Made by a program: the position numbers and the translations under genes. The notes under the pieces were generated by a model. That model was given only the letters and a program-made list of their open reading frames with translations. It ran no database searches and was not told where the DNA came from. 25,665 nucleotides of DNA. It comes from Candidatus Omnitrophota bacterium (GTDB taxonomy: Bacteria; Omnitrophota; Gorgyraeia; Zapsychrales; Zapsychraceae). Positions 1-7,383 of the stretch are shown here, piece by piece. The stretch lies in NCBI GenBank assembly GCA_029567025.1, contig JAKQLT010000105.1, positions 1 through 25,665 of the forward strand, in the 5' to 3' direction. Position 1 is the stretch's first letter; each line of letters starts with the position of its first letter.

Positions 1-698
1 GACGCGCCATTTAAATAAATAACATGCTCTTTCATACCAGGCAAAGACGCTAAAGAGGTATGTTCAAAATCATAAGTTAATTCATCATAAACCTCATCAC
101 AAATAACCAAAAGCCCGTATTTCTTTACCACGCGCGCAATATCTTTTAATTCGTCTTTTGTGTAAGAAGCGCCCGTCGGATTACAAGGATAATTAAGCAT
201 CAACGCTTTAACGCCTTTTGTGATAGCTTTTTTAATCTGATCCGGCGTTATTTTAAAACCATTCGCAATGTCTGTTTTTAGAAAAATAGGCTGACCGCCG
301 GCTAAAGACACAACCGGCCCATAAGAAACATAACACGGATCATGAATCAACACTTTATCCTGCGGATTAAGAATCGCACGGGCCGCTAAATCCAATCCTT
401 CGCTCACGCCGACTGTAATTAAGATTTCTTCTTCGGGATCATAAGACAATCCGTGACGCTCTTTGAGAAAAGAAGCGATGCGTTGTCGCAATTCTTTTGT
501 GCCCTTATTCGAAGTATAAGAAGTAAATCCTTGCTCTAAGGAATAAATCGCTTTTTCACGAATATGCCAAGGGCTAACAAAATCGGGCTCTCCCACGCCT
601 AAAGAAATAACGTCTTTCATCCCTAACACAAGGTCGAAAAACGCCCTTATTCCCGACGGAGGCATCTGTTCAACAATTTTTGAAATTTTATAATCCAT
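1..698 (-). CDS. Class I/II PLP-dependent aminotransferase (AlaT/YugH-like), C-terminus outside window
   Basis: The visible 232 residues are the N-terminal part of a fold-type I aminotransferase, cut by the left edge of the window. Seen: the PPSGIR and GVGEPDF motifs near residues 13-18 and 34-40, PCNPTG at 171-176, DEVYDELTY at 201-209, and YLNGA at the edge. In this family the PLP-binding lysine follows within a few residues (usually S-K), so it lies just outside. The ATG at 696-698 begins MDYKISKIVEQMPPSG, as in Bacillus YugH. It lies 24 bases downstream of an Lrp/AsnC regulator gene, the same arrangement as yugG-yugH (alaR-alaT), so alanine or a related amino acid is the likely substrate. 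That specificity is an inference; the family assignment is secure. Confidence 0.9.
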   Translation of the reverse strand, partial: MDYKISKIVEQMPPSGIRAFFDLVLGMKDVISLGVGEPDFVSPWHIREKAIYSLEQGFTSYTSNKGTKELRQRIASFLKERHGLSYDPEEEILITVGVSEGLDLAARAILNPQDKVLIHDPCYVSYGPVVSLAGGQPIFLKTDIANGFKITPDQIKKAITKGVKALMLNYPCNPTGASYTKDELKDIARVVKKYGLLVICDEVYDELTYDFEHTSLASLPGMKEHVIYLNGA

Positions 699-722
699 AC
701 GATTTTTTCTTTTTTCCAATCT

Positions 723-1211
723 CTAAAGAGAGATATTTAATCTTTTTCCTTCTTTCTTTTTCTTTAATATTTGTCCATCTTCTTTATATTTCTTCAAAAG
801 AAAATGCGTCGCGGTACTGCGAACGTTTTCCATAGGCGATAATTTTAATGCCACAAAATTTGATACCGTTTGAATATTTTCGCCTTCCACAACCACTAAA
901 AGATCATAAGTTCCAGAGACCAAATAACAACTTGTTACTTCCTGAAAGCTATAAATACGCTCCGCAATGTGATCAAATCCCACGTCTTTTTGCGGCGTGA
1001 TGCTTACTTCAATCAAGGCGCGCACCGACGACGAATTGTCTTCTATCAAATCGCGATTTAACACTGTTTTATACTTAACAATAACGCCATCTTTCTCATA
1101 TTTTTTTATACTTTTCTCAATATCGCTCGTTTTTTTACCCGTCATTTTTGATATTTCGGCTGGCGTAATCCGAGCGTCATTCTGTAAAATTTCTAATATA
1201 TCATCCATCAT
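723..1211 (-). CDS. Lrp/AsnC-family transcriptional regulator (AlaR/YugG-like)
   Basis: This 162-residue protein has an N-terminal winged HTH (about residues 1-50) followed by an AsnC/RAM ligand-binding domain (about 60-150). Recognisable parts are RALIEVSITPQKDVGFDHIAE, SGTYDLLVVVEG and STATHFLLKKY, which match the YugG branch of the Lrp family closely. The ATG at 1209-1211 follows a GGAG at 1217-1220; a second ATG directly after it could also serve. The gene is immediately upstream of the aminotransferase gene and probably senses an amino acid to control it. The C-terminal tail is Lys-rich (KKKKEGKR). Binding of a particular amino acid cannot be read from the sequence. Confidence 0.92.
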   Translation of the reverse strand: MMDDILEILQNDARITPAEISKMTGKKTSDIEKSIKKYEKDGVIVKYKTVLNRDLIEDNSSSVRALIEVSITPQKDVGFDHIAERIYSFQEVTSCYLVSGTYDLLVVVEGENIQTVSNFVALKLSPMENVRSTATHFLLKKYKEDGQILKKKKEGKRLNISL

Positions 1212-1259
1212 ATTCGCTCCTTTTTTAATAAAACCCTCTTCTATGAATAAGTGGTAATT

Positions 1260-1289
1260 ATTGTATACGATTTCCTTTTAAAATGCCAA
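1260..1289 (-). promoter_or_regulatory. Predicted promoter of the Lrp-aminotransferase operon
   Basis: On the minus strand TTGGCA (1284-1289) is followed after 18 bases by TACAAT (1260-1265). This puts the transcription start near 1253, about 40 bases before the regulator ATG. The region just upstream is very AT-rich, with a partial dyad around 1300-1312 that could hold regulator sites. Judged by eye against the sigma70 consensus. Confidence 0.5.
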
Positions 1290-1349
1290 TTTTTATCAAT
1301 AGTATAACTTATGAATAAAAAGAATAATATTTTTTAGGCGGGCAATATT

Positions 1350-2381
1350 TTAATCATTCAATTCTCTTTTTCGCGTGATTTGTTCCATTTCGGCGCGTAA
1401 AGACTGATTGGCCTTATCGACTTCAATAACTTGTTTCATTAATTCTTGTTGGCGCTGACGAAAAGACGCCGACTGTTCAACCATCTTATCCAAATTTGCA
1501 TATTCTTTTTCAACGCGCAGAACCTCATCTTCTAATTTTCGTTTCATCTCCGTTTTAAGCTTTAAAACGTCTTCAAAAGATTTATTCACGAATAATTGTT
1601 TTTTCTTAATTAAAGAAATCTCCTTATCGGACAATTCTTTCTGTACCTTAAAATTTTCAACTTGTTTCTTTAAAAAATCAACCTCACCTCTGATCTTTTT
1701 TGTCTTATCTGTAAAATAAGAAGAATCTTCTTCTAACCGTCGAATTTTTTGAAGCAATGTTTTTTCTTTTTCTAAATTCGCGCGTAAAGCCGCATTATAA
1801 CGCGCTTTTTCTTCATCCTGCTTGCGTTTTTCCTCATTGAAACTAAACATTTTTGTTTTAAGATTCAGCGATAACTCTTCTTTCTGAAATTTAAGATCGG
1901 CTAACTGCATCTTAGCTAAACGTATTTTTTCTTCAACATCCAGCAATTGGCCTTTCAAATAAAAATGCTTGCTTTGTTTAATCAAAAGCTCATTCTCTAT
2001 TTTTTCAGTTTCGGTCAATGCGAAAGAAGAATTTTTATAATCCTTATGCGATTGTTTCAGCGTCTCTAATTGCCTTTGAAAATTTTCAATAGCAAATTGA
2101 TACTGCGAAACAGCATTTTTTTTATTGTCATAATCCACTTGCAACATCTGATATTGCCCGCGTAAACGCATATTCTCATCCCTTAAAGACGCGGCATTAA
2201 CCTCTTGGGCTTGACGAACAGAGGATAAAGTTTCTTTTAACGCTGGCCTTTGAATCTCATATCGATTTTCTGTTTCTTCTAAGGCTTGGCTTATCAAATC
2301 CATACGGGATTGAGAAAAACACGGTTGGACACAAAAAAGAAAATAAAGAAAAATAATAGTTCTTTTTATAAATTTATTCAT
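1350..2381 (-). CDS. Exported coiled-coil protein of unknown function
   Basis: I do not recognise a family. From the ATG at 2379-2381 the protein has 343 residues. It starts with a Sec-type signal peptide (MNKFIKR, then the hydrophobic IIFLYFLFCV, then a short polar stretch ending in FSQS). Nearly all the rest is charged, heptad-rich helix full of K, E, Q and L, with no globular motif, so it is likely a long coiled coil in the periplasm or at the cell surface. The reading frame is open back to 2453, but that longer version would bury the signal peptide behind 24 residues, so the shorter start is preferred; neither start has a convincing ribosome binding site. It is last in a four-gene run. 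It might be a structural or envelope-spacing protein, which is inference. Confidence 0.75.
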   Translation of the reverse strand: MNKFIKRTIIFLYFLFCVQPCFSQSRMDLISQALEETENRYEIQRPALKETLSSVRQAQEVNAASLRDENMRLRGQYQMLQVDYDNKKNAVSQYQFAIENFQRQLETLKQSHKDYKNSSFALTETEKIENELLIKQSKHFYLKGQLLDVEEKIRLAKMQLADLKFQKEELSLNLKTKMFSFNEEKRKQDEEKARYNAALRANLEKEKTLLQKIRRLEEDSSYFTDKTKKIRGEVDFLKKQVENFKVQKELSDKEISLIKKKQLFVNKSFEDVLKLKTEMKRKLEDEVLRVEKEYANLDKMVEQSASFRQRQQELMKQVIEVDKANQSLRAEMEQITRKRELND

Positions 2382-2481
2382 ATTAATTGTATTGTAATGA
2401 TTCTTATCTGCTCCAGCAAGAGCAAAAATGAATTTATTACTCGCGTTAATCATTCCTTATCAAAGAGTTAAAGCTCAATTA

Positions 2482-3378
2482 TCAATCCTTTTCTTTGACG
2501 CAAGACATCGGCAAAATAAGAGCCGGCCGAAACGACATTTTTGTTCTTGTGATATTATCCAAACCAAAATCATCCATAACATTTAAAAATTTATATTTCT
2601 TTAATCGAATATCTTGGGCCAATTCCTTAAAAATAAACGTCGGCAGGCCTTTAAAAGATAAATCCGCGACTTCGCCAAAAACACAAAAAACATTTTTATT
2701 AATCTCAAAACCAAACGTGTAGGCCTTTATCTTTTTTTTTATTTTTACGACAAGGCCTCTAAACCCTAATTTTTCAGCATTTTTCAAAAGAACCTGATGC
2801 GCTTGTCGGCTGTCTTCAAGCATTTGATGAAAAATTTCATCCTCACTTATTTTTTTCCTTTCCTTTGCCCAAGCCTCATAAAGATCTAAACATTCACGCG
2901 CCATTGATTCTTTAAAAGGAAGAACACGCGCGTCATAATTTTTTATAAAAAAATTATAATCCGAGCGCTTGGATTTATAAGCATTTCCGCGTAGCTGCAT
3001 AATATCCTCTTTTTTATAAAAATATTCATTTGCCTTATGATAGAAAGAATATTTTTTATCCGACAAAATAGCGCGAAACTTTTCGGAAATATTTTCAATA
3101 CGAGCGACACGACTTTTACCATTCCTGCTTTTCATATAACAAAAACATTTTTCTATTGTCTTTTCTGTGACATTTTTTCCCAACGGCGGCAAATACATAA
3201 ATGATCCTAAAGCATCTTTAGCAAAAATGCATAAATTCCCATTTATCATCTTAAAATCGAAATCGAAAAAATCCTTCCACGCAAAAATATTCACAAAAGA
3301 AAATACAGATAAATCCTCTTTCGCGTAAGGCAAATATTGTTCAACAATTTTTTTATATTTTAAAAGTTGTTTCGACAT
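2482..3378 (-). CDS. DUF2156 (phosphatidylglycerol lysyltransferase C-terminal-like) protein
   Basis: This 298-residue soluble protein resembles the DUF2156 / LPG_synthase_C family, a double GNAT-like fold also found at the C-terminus of MprF. Supporting motifs are the central NEYFYKKEDIMQLRGNAYKSKR (about residues 117-138), which matches the family pattern of an acidic/aromatic start, L-x-G and K-R, and the C-terminal LNVMDDFGLDNITRTKMSFRP, matching the family's D-x-G-x-x-x-L-x-x-x-K-x-S-x-x-P ending. It has no membrane segments, so it is not a full MprF. Family members may transfer aminoacyl groups from aminoacyl-tRNA to lipids or peptides, but many are uncharacterised. It starts 8 bases after the YkgJ-type gene stops and is clearly co-transcribed with it. 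Confidence 0.78.
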   Translation of the reverse strand: MSKQLLKYKKIVEQYLPYAKEDLSVFSFVNIFAWKDFFDFDFKMINGNLCIFAKDALGSFMYLPPLGKNVTEKTIEKCFCYMKSRNGKSRVARIENISEKFRAILSDKKYSFYHKANEYFYKKEDIMQLRGNAYKSKRSDYNFFIKNYDARVLPFKESMARECLDLYEAWAKERKKISEDEIFHQMLEDSRQAHQVLLKNAEKLGFRGLVVKIKKKIKAYTFGFEINKNVFCVFGEVADLSFKGLPTFIFKELAQDIRLKKYKFLNVMDDFGLDNITRTKMSFRPALILPMSCVKEKD

Positions 3379-3386
3379 GATAAATC

Positions 3387-3830
3387 TTAAAGAGAAAAGA
3401 GCGTTTCTATTTCAGCTTGATAAGAAGAATAATCTTCGACGAGATATTCATTGTCTTTTAAAAAACCGATAAAATTCTTTTCCTTGAAAAATCCTTCTAA
3501 TTTTTTGCGATAAATATCAAAATCCTTCATGTGAAGATTTTCTTGAATAAACGGGCAAGCCAAATGAACGCCCACAACGATCTTGTCCTCTTTCTTCTCA
3601 ACCAAAAAAGGATAAAAAACGCACTGTAAAGGACGATTAAAATACTCGGAACATTTATTGGATTTTTCTTCTAAAAACTGACAATAAAAAACATCACGGA
3701 TTTTCTTTGTCTTAACTCGGCCTTCGGATTCCCGAGGGCGCCAATCACTTTTTTCATCAAGAAACCGACAGCATCCTTGACAGGAAAGACAAATTTTTTG
3801 AGGGACAAATTGAGGAAAATCTTCAAACAT
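3387..3830 (-). CDS. YkgJ-family cysteine-cluster protein
   Basis: A 147-residue protein with the diagnostic N-terminal CxxCxxCC cluster (C14, C17, C20, C21), a following Arg-Phe, and further Cys residues in YCQFLEEKSNKCSEYFNRPLQC and ACPF. This is the pattern of the YkgJ/UPF0153 zinc- or iron-chelating family, whose biochemical role is poorly known; some members are linked to protein or RNA modification. It is cytoplasmic, with no signal peptide. It lies between the tRNA-binding domain gene (17 bases upstream) and the DUF2156 gene (8 bases downstream), so a joint role connected to aminoacyl-tRNA is possible but unproven. Confidence 0.85.
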   Translation of the reverse strand: MFEDFPQFVPQKICLSCQGCCRFLDEKSDWRPRESEGRVKTKKIRDVFYCQFLEEKSNKCSEYFNRPLQCVFYPFLVEKKEDKIVVGVHLACPFIQENLHMKDFDIYRKKLEGFFKEKNFIGFLKDNEYLVEDYSSYQAEIETLFSL

Positions 3831-3847
3831 TTTATTAACCTGACGAA

Positions 3848-4171
3848 TTATTTAACCTTACTTCCAACTTTAACATCTTTTTCCGGCATTAAGATGGCGA
3901 TGCCGTTTTCATCAGATGCGGCGAGTAACATTCCTTGAGACTCGACCCCGCGAATAACCGCCGGTTCTAAATTAGCCACAATAACAATTTTTTTTCCTAT
4001 AAGTTCTTCTTTGCTGTAGCCTTTTCTAATTCCGGCCACCAATTGACGCAAATTTTCTTCTCCACAATCAATCTTTAAAACATATAATCTATCCGCATTC
4101 GGATGTTCTTCGACTTCTTTAATTTGGGCTATTTTTAATTCTATTTTTGCAAAATCGTCTATTATAATCAT
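3848..4171 (-). CDS. Stand-alone tRNA-binding OB-fold protein (MetRS C-terminal domain / EMAPII-like)
   Basis: This 107-residue protein is a single tRNA-binding OB-fold domain. Seen: FAKIELKIAQIKEVEEHPNADRL near the start, then LVAGIRKGY, GKKIVIVANLEP and ESQGMLLAA, in the order found in the C-terminal dimerisation/tRNA-binding domain of bacterial methionyl-tRNA synthetase and in Arc1p/EMAPII. The spacing fits the MetRS-beta type better than CsaA. The start at 4171 has an AAGGAG about 10 bases upstream. A catalytic MetRS is not in the window, so the protein may act in trans with a MetRS encoded elsewhere. It leads the run with the YkgJ-type, DUF2156 and coiled-coil genes. Confidence 0.85.
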   Translation of the reverse strand: MIIIDDFAKIELKIAQIKEVEEHPNADRLYVLKIDCGEENLRQLVAGIRKGYSKEELIGKKIVIVANLEPAVIRGVESQGMLLAASDENGIAILMPEKDVKVGSKVK

Positions 4172-4209
4172 AGCATTTCTCTCCTTTTTAAAATAACAAA
4201 AACCGTATC

Positions 4210-4238
4210 AAATTAACATAGAACCGCATTTCATTCAA
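4210..4238 (-). promoter_or_regulatory. Possible promoter of the four-gene run ending at 1350
   Basis: On the minus strand TTGAAT (4233-4238) and TAATTT (4210-4215) are 17 bases apart, ahead of the AAGGAG and ATG of the tRNA-binding protein gene. The match to consensus is only moderate, so this is tentative. Confidence 0.3.
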
Positions 4239-4292
4239 ATAAAAATCATCTGAAAATCTTAAAGCCCTTCCCATTATTTTTTTCTGGATAAC

Positions 4293-4321
4293 AAAAAAAT
4301 CCCGCTTCTAAACGGGATTTT
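4293..4321 (-). terminator. Intrinsic terminator after tRNA-Asp
   Basis: Read on the minus strand, AAAATCCCG and CGGGATTTT form a hairpin with an 8-base loop, followed directly by a T-run. It begins about 10 bases after the tRNA-Asp 3' end, which makes the tRNA a separate transcription unit. Confidence 0.8.
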
Positions 4322-4329
4322 ATATTCAA

Positions 4330-4404
4330 CGGGGTCGACGAGATTTGAACTCGCGGTCTTCAGCGTGACAAGCTGACATGTTAACCAGACTACACTACGA
4401 CCCC
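4330..4404 (-). tRNA. tRNA-Asp(GTC)
   Basis: Minus-strand cloverleaf. The acceptor stem is GGGGTCG paired with CGACCCC, the anticodon stem is TCAGC/GCTGA around the loop TTGTCAC (anticodon GTC), and the T arm is GCGAG-TTCAAAT-CTCGT. The discriminator base is G, as expected for tRNA-Asp. CCA is not encoded; the following bases are TTG, so CCA must be added enzymatically. Confidence 0.95.
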
Positions 4405-4437
4405 AAAAAATTTTATTTTTATTACTAAAGCTCAATA

Positions 4438-4466
4438 AGTCTAATATTGAAAACTTTATTTGTAAA
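4438..4466 (-). promoter_or_regulatory. Predicted tRNA-Asp promoter
   Basis: Minus-strand TTTACA (4461-4466) and TAGACT (4438-4443) are separated by 17 bases. The implied transcript starts about 25-30 bases before the mature tRNA 5' end. It is divergent from the pabB promoter, about 50 bases away. Confidence 0.5.
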
Positions 4467-4517
4467 GAAAAATTTTTCCTGATAAGAGCTGATCTTTCTG
4501 ATTTCTAAGATTTTTAA

Positions 4518-4545
4518 TTGACAATTAACCCCCTATCACTAAAAT
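4518..4545 (+). promoter_or_regulatory. Predicted pabB promoter
   Basis: A perfect TTGACA (4518-4523), a 16-base spacer and TAAAAT (4540-4545) lie on the plus strand. The inferred start is near 4552. That leaves only about 12 bases before the first in-frame ATG at 4564, but about 66 before the ATG at 4618, which carries a ribosome binding site. Confidence 0.6.
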
Positions 4546-4617
4546 GCTTTTTATCCCAAAGTCATGACCTTTAACCCTTTTCAAAAAGGGCATCCAGACT
4601 TTTTAAAAGGAACGGTC

Positions 4618-5766
4618 ATGCATCTCTTTTTCCAATTCGAAAAAAAACCTCTTTTTTTTACAAACCCTGAAATTATCATTTCTTGTTTTCATTCTTTAAA
4701 ATTATCTTCGGCCTTTCAAGAAATCGAACAGCTAATGGATGCCGGCTATTATCTCGCTGGATTTTTATCGTATGAGGCGGGCTATTGTTTCGAAAAAAAA
4801 CTTTATCAAAACAAAAAATACAATTTTCCTCTTTTACATTTTGGCGCGTTTAAAAAACCCTGCTCTTTTTACTTGCCGATTGGCTCAAAAACATTTTGCT
4901 TAAAAAATATAAAAACGAATATTTCCCAAACCCTCTACGCCAACGATATTGATGTTATTCGAGAGCATATTGAACTCGGCGACGTCTATCAAATCACCTA
5001 CTGCCTCAAACAAAAATTTTCTTTTAAAGGAAATCCGCGCGCACTTTATCAAAAATTACTTCAAAATCAACCGGTTCCTTATCCGGCCTATATTGAAACT
5101 GATCAATTTAATATTCTCTCACTCTCGCCGGAACGTTTCTTTAAAAAAACGCATAATCATATTATTACAGAGCCGATGAAAGGAACATGGTTTCGCGGAA
5201 AAAATATTTTTAATGATATGAAAGAGCGCTGGCGTTTTCAATATGATACAAAAAATCGCGCGGAAAATGTGATGATCGCGGATTTATTAAGAAATGATTT
5301 AGGAAGAATTGGCAAACGCGTGCGCGCGCCTAAACTTTTTACCGTAACGCCTTATAAAACCCTTTTTCAGATGACATCCACCGTCACCGCAAAAATCCCT
5401 CACCATATTTCTTTTTATGAGCTTTTTGCCGCGCTTTTCCCGTCCGGATCTGTCACAGGCGCGCCTAAAATCCGCGCCATGGAAATTATTCGTGATATAG
5501 AACCCGAAGAACGAAAAATTTATACCGGCGCTATCGGCTATATAACGCCAGAGCGCAACTGTTATTTTAATATTCCTATCCGCAGTTTATTGATTGATAA
5601 AATTTCCGGACAAGGTGAAATGGGCGTTGGCGGCGGGATTGTTTGGGATTCAACCGCCGATGGAGAATGGAAGGAGGGAATACTTAAAAGCGCATTTTTA
5701 ACTTCCTTAAATAACAAAGAGGAAGAAATATTTCCTTCCCCTTTGTCATTCCACAAAAACGAGTGA
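4618..5766 (+). CDS. pabB: Aminodeoxychorismate synthase component I (chorismate-binding)
   Basis: PabB uses ammonia supplied by PabA to convert chorismate to 4-amino-4-deoxychorismate for folate synthesis. The protein (382 residues from this start) shows the chorismate-binding signatures in order: GDVYQITY, LSLSPERF, PMKGT at 186-190, AENVMIADLLRNDLGRI at about 215-231, FPSGSVTGAPK at about 274-284, YTGAIGYI, and GVGGGIVWDS near the C-terminus. The PMKGT-type loop and overall length fit PabB better than TrpE, but an anthranilate synthase is not fully excluded. The ATG at 4618 is preferred because AAAGGA precedes it by 6-7 bases; the frame is open to an ATG at 4564 (400 residues) with no ribosome binding site. 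No pabA or pabC is nearby. It is the only clear plus-strand gene. Confidence 0.88.
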   Translation: MHLFFQFEKKPLFFTNPEIIISCFHSLKLSSAFQEIEQLMDAGYYLAGFLSYEAGYCFEKKLYQNKKYNFPLLHFGAFKKPCSFYLPIGSKTFCLKNIKTNISQTLYANDIDVIREHIELGDVYQITYCLKQKFSFKGNPRALYQKLLQNQPVPYPAYIETDQFNILSLSPERFFKKTHNHIITEPMKGTWFRGKNIFNDMKERWRFQYDTKNRAENVMIADLLRNDLGRIGKRVRAPKLFTVTPYKTLFQMTSTVTAKIPHHISFYELFAALFPSGSVTGAPKIRAMEIIRDIEPEERKIYTGAIGYITPERNCYFNIPIRSLLIDKISGQGEMGVGGGIVWDSTADGEWKEGILKSAFLTSLNNKEEEIFPSPLSFHKNE

Positions 5767-5781
5767 TTCATTAATCAAACA

Positions 5782-6012
5782 TTATTTCTTGCACTCGCAT
5801 TCTTTACCACATTGGCCCTGGCCGCATCGACAGTCATCTTTCGTGCAACATTGGCCTTGGCAATTGCATGTTCCATCTTTACAACATTCTTCCTTAGAGC
5901 ACGCGCATGCCTTTTTTACACAACAAGAGCGGTTATGCTGTTGTGCTGAAACACAACCGCTACTCAACAAGACAAACACAAGTAAAAATACAGCTAATAA
6001 CGATTTTTTCAT
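5782..6012 (-). CDS. Small Cys-rich metallothionein-like lipoprotein
   Basis: A 76-residue protein with a typical lipoprotein signal: MKKSLL, a hydrophobic stretch, then the lipobox LSSGC with the lipidated Cys at residue 20. The mature part carries 15 more Cys in CC, CxC and CxxxxCC spacings, plus many K, D, E and G, in about 56 residues. This composition is that of a metallothionein-like metal-binding peptide, here tethered to a membrane rather than cytosolic. GAGGAG lies 8 bases before the ATG. No family is recognised and no metal can be assigned. It follows another Cys-rich exported protein gene and cysK on the same strand. Confidence 0.8.
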   Translation of the reverse strand: MKKSLLAVFLLVFVLLSSGCVSAQQHNRSCCVKKACACSKEECCKDGTCNCQGQCCTKDDCRCGQGQCGKECECKK

Positions 6013-6031
6013 TATTATTCTCCTCTATATA

Positions 6032-6060
6032 AATAGTCTTCTTCATTTTAAAGAACTATT
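6032..6060 (-). promoter_or_regulatory. Inverted repeat ahead of the Cys-rich lipoprotein gene
   Basis: AATAGTTCTT and AAGA-AG-ACTATT on the minus strand can form a stem of about 10 pairs with a 2-base bulge and a 7-base loop. It ends about 10 bases before the ribosome binding site of the lipoprotein gene. It could be an operator or a leader hairpin; no clear promoter hexamers are visible around it. Confidence 0.35.
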
Positions 6061-6096
6061 CTTTAAATTCTTAATAAAAATTAAAATAATAATTTT

Positions 6097-6402
6097 CTAT
6101 GAAAGATTGGGTGGATGGAAAATATCCCGAGAAGAGATGCGAGAACAAACTGTCGTGGGCTTTGGAAAAACATAACCCACAACCATGAAATTAAATTCTA
6201 TCTGATGCAGAGAAAAAAATGTTGGATTTGTTTGATACATAGGACAAGCACACGTCTTGACTGACTCATTGCAACACGAATGACAACAACAACACATTTG
6301 ATCCGTTAAAGCATAAGAAAAATCAATGGCAAATCCCGATAGAAAAGCCACAATAAAAAAACAAATAATAAAATACTTTAATAGTATCTTTGTATTTTTC
6401 AC
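6097..6402 (-). CDS. Small exported Cys-rich protein of unknown function
   Basis: The 101-residue reading frame begins with a GTG. It has a signal peptide or single N-terminal membrane segment (KYFIICFFIVAFLSGFAI, about residues 9-26) and then a dense cluster CCCCHSCC with a further CxC ending in CACPMY. In total there are 10 Cys. The C-terminus ends RDIFHPPNLS. No family is recognised. It lies 40 bases downstream of cysK and 84 bases upstream of the Cys-rich lipoprotein gene on the same strand, so an operon is likely. No ribosome binding site precedes the GTG; instead a TATAAT hexamer ends 6 bases before it, so leaderless translation is possible. Its similarity in composition to the next gene supports it being a real gene. 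Confidence 0.6.
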   Translation of the reverse strand: MKNTKILLKYFIICFFIVAFLSGFAIDFSYALTDQMCCCCHSCCNESVKTCACPMYQTNPTFFSLHQIEFNFMVVGYVFPKPTTVCSRISSRDIFHPPNLS

Positions 6403-6408
6403 GATTTA

Positions 6409-6414
6409 ATTATA
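6409..6414 (-). promoter_or_regulatory. Perfect -10 hexamer directly before the GTG of the Cys-rich gene
   Basis: TATAAT lies 6 bases upstream of the GTG at 6400-6402, the position expected for a promoter whose transcript starts at the start codon. No good -35 hexamer is present at the right distance, so its use is uncertain. Confidence 0.35.
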
Positions 6415-6442
6415 CCCGATCTTTTTATTAATCACACATTTT

Positions 6443-7366
6443 TTAAGACTGAAAAAGCCACGTCGTTAAATAACGCTCACCGGTATCCGGTAAAATCACA
6501 ACAATCATTTTTCCTTTATTCTCCGGACGCTTAGCGACTTCTAATGCCGCCCATAAGGCCGCGCCGCAAGAAATGCCGGCTAAAATCCCTTCTTCTTTGG
6601 CTAAACGACGGGAGGTTTCTCCCGCGTCTTCATGGCGCACGCGCATCACTTCATCGATAATATTTCTATTTAACACTTGCGGAATAAATCCAGCGCCAAT
6701 CCCTTGAATTTTATGCACCCCAGGATTTCCACCGGACAAAACAGGCGAGGCCTCTGGCTCAACCGCAATCGCTTGAAAACCGGATTTACGTTTTTTTATC
6801 ACTTCCGCAACCCCTGTAATTGTTCCACCGGTCCCGACGCCCGCAACGACAATATCAACTTGGCCTTCTGTATCATTCCAAATCTCCTCCGCAGTTGTTT
6901 TGCGATGAATTTCCGGATTCGCCGGATTATTAAATTGTTGCGGAATAAAGCTATTCGGCGTTGCTTTAGCTAATTCTTCCGCTTTTTCAACAGCGCCGCG
7001 CATACCTTTTGTTCCATCCGTTAAAACAAGTTCCGCGCCAAAAATCTTTAAAAGTTGACGGCGTTCCACACTCATCGTGTCCGGCATTGTTAAAATCAAT
7101 TTATAACCTTTAGCCGCGCAACTAAACGCAAGAGCGACGCCTGTATTTCCGCTCGTCGGTTCGATAATCACGGAATCTTTATTTAACAATCCTTTTTTTT
7201 CCGCATCCTCGATCAAAGCAACACCAATACGATCTTTAACGCTTGAGCAAGGATTAAACGATTCCATTTTAACTAAAACAATCGCTTTATCATTTTCTAC
7301 CATACGGTTTAATTTCACCAACGGCGTATGACCAACTGTTTTTGTAATATCCGAATATATTTTCAT
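6443..7366 (-). CDS. cysK: Cysteine synthase (O-acetylserine sulfhydrylase)
   Basis: A 307-residue fold-type II PLP enzyme that makes cysteine from O-acetylserine and sulfide. Key features are the PLP-lysine segment PCSSVKDRIG with K44, the substrate loop TSGNTG at 71-76, the phosphate-binding GVGTGGTITG at 176-185, the HKIQGIGAGFIP segment typical of CysK/CysM, and GISCGAALWAA near the C-terminus with the Ser/Cys that contacts the PLP ring. Length is normal and all key residues are present. GAGGA precedes the ATG by 7-8 bases. It lies downstream of metY with two stem-loops between, and upstream of two Cys-rich exported protein genes. Confidence 0.96.
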   Translation of the reverse strand: MKIYSDITKTVGHTPLVKLNRMVENDKAIVLVKMESFNPCSSVKDRIGVALIEDAEKKGLLNKDSVIIEPTSGNTGVALAFSCAAKGYKLILTMPDTMSVERRQLLKIFGAELVLTDGTKGMRGAVEKAEELAKATPNSFIPQQFNNPANPEIHRKTTAEEIWNDTEGQVDIVVAGVGTGGTITGVAEVIKKRKSGFQAIAVEPEASPVLSGGNPGVHKIQGIGAGFIPQVLNRNIIDEVMRVRHEDAGETSRRLAKEEGILAGISCGAALWAALEVAKRPENKGKMIVVILPDTGERYLTTWLFQS

Positions 7367-7383
7367 ATTTATATCCTCAATGA

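Noticed and set aside
4330..4404. tRNA-Asp as an integration site for a mobile element
   Set aside because: No integrase, direct repeat of the tRNA end or foreign-looking genes are next to it.
5763..5776. Possible terminator after pabB (TGATT-AATCA)
   Set aside because: The stem is only five pairs, AT-rich and lacks a T-run.
5789..6175. Plus-strand 128-residue frame rich in His and Trp
   Set aside because: It is the reverse complement of the Cys-rich lipoprotein codons and the next gene's end; the minus-strand frame has a lipobox and a strong ribosome binding site.
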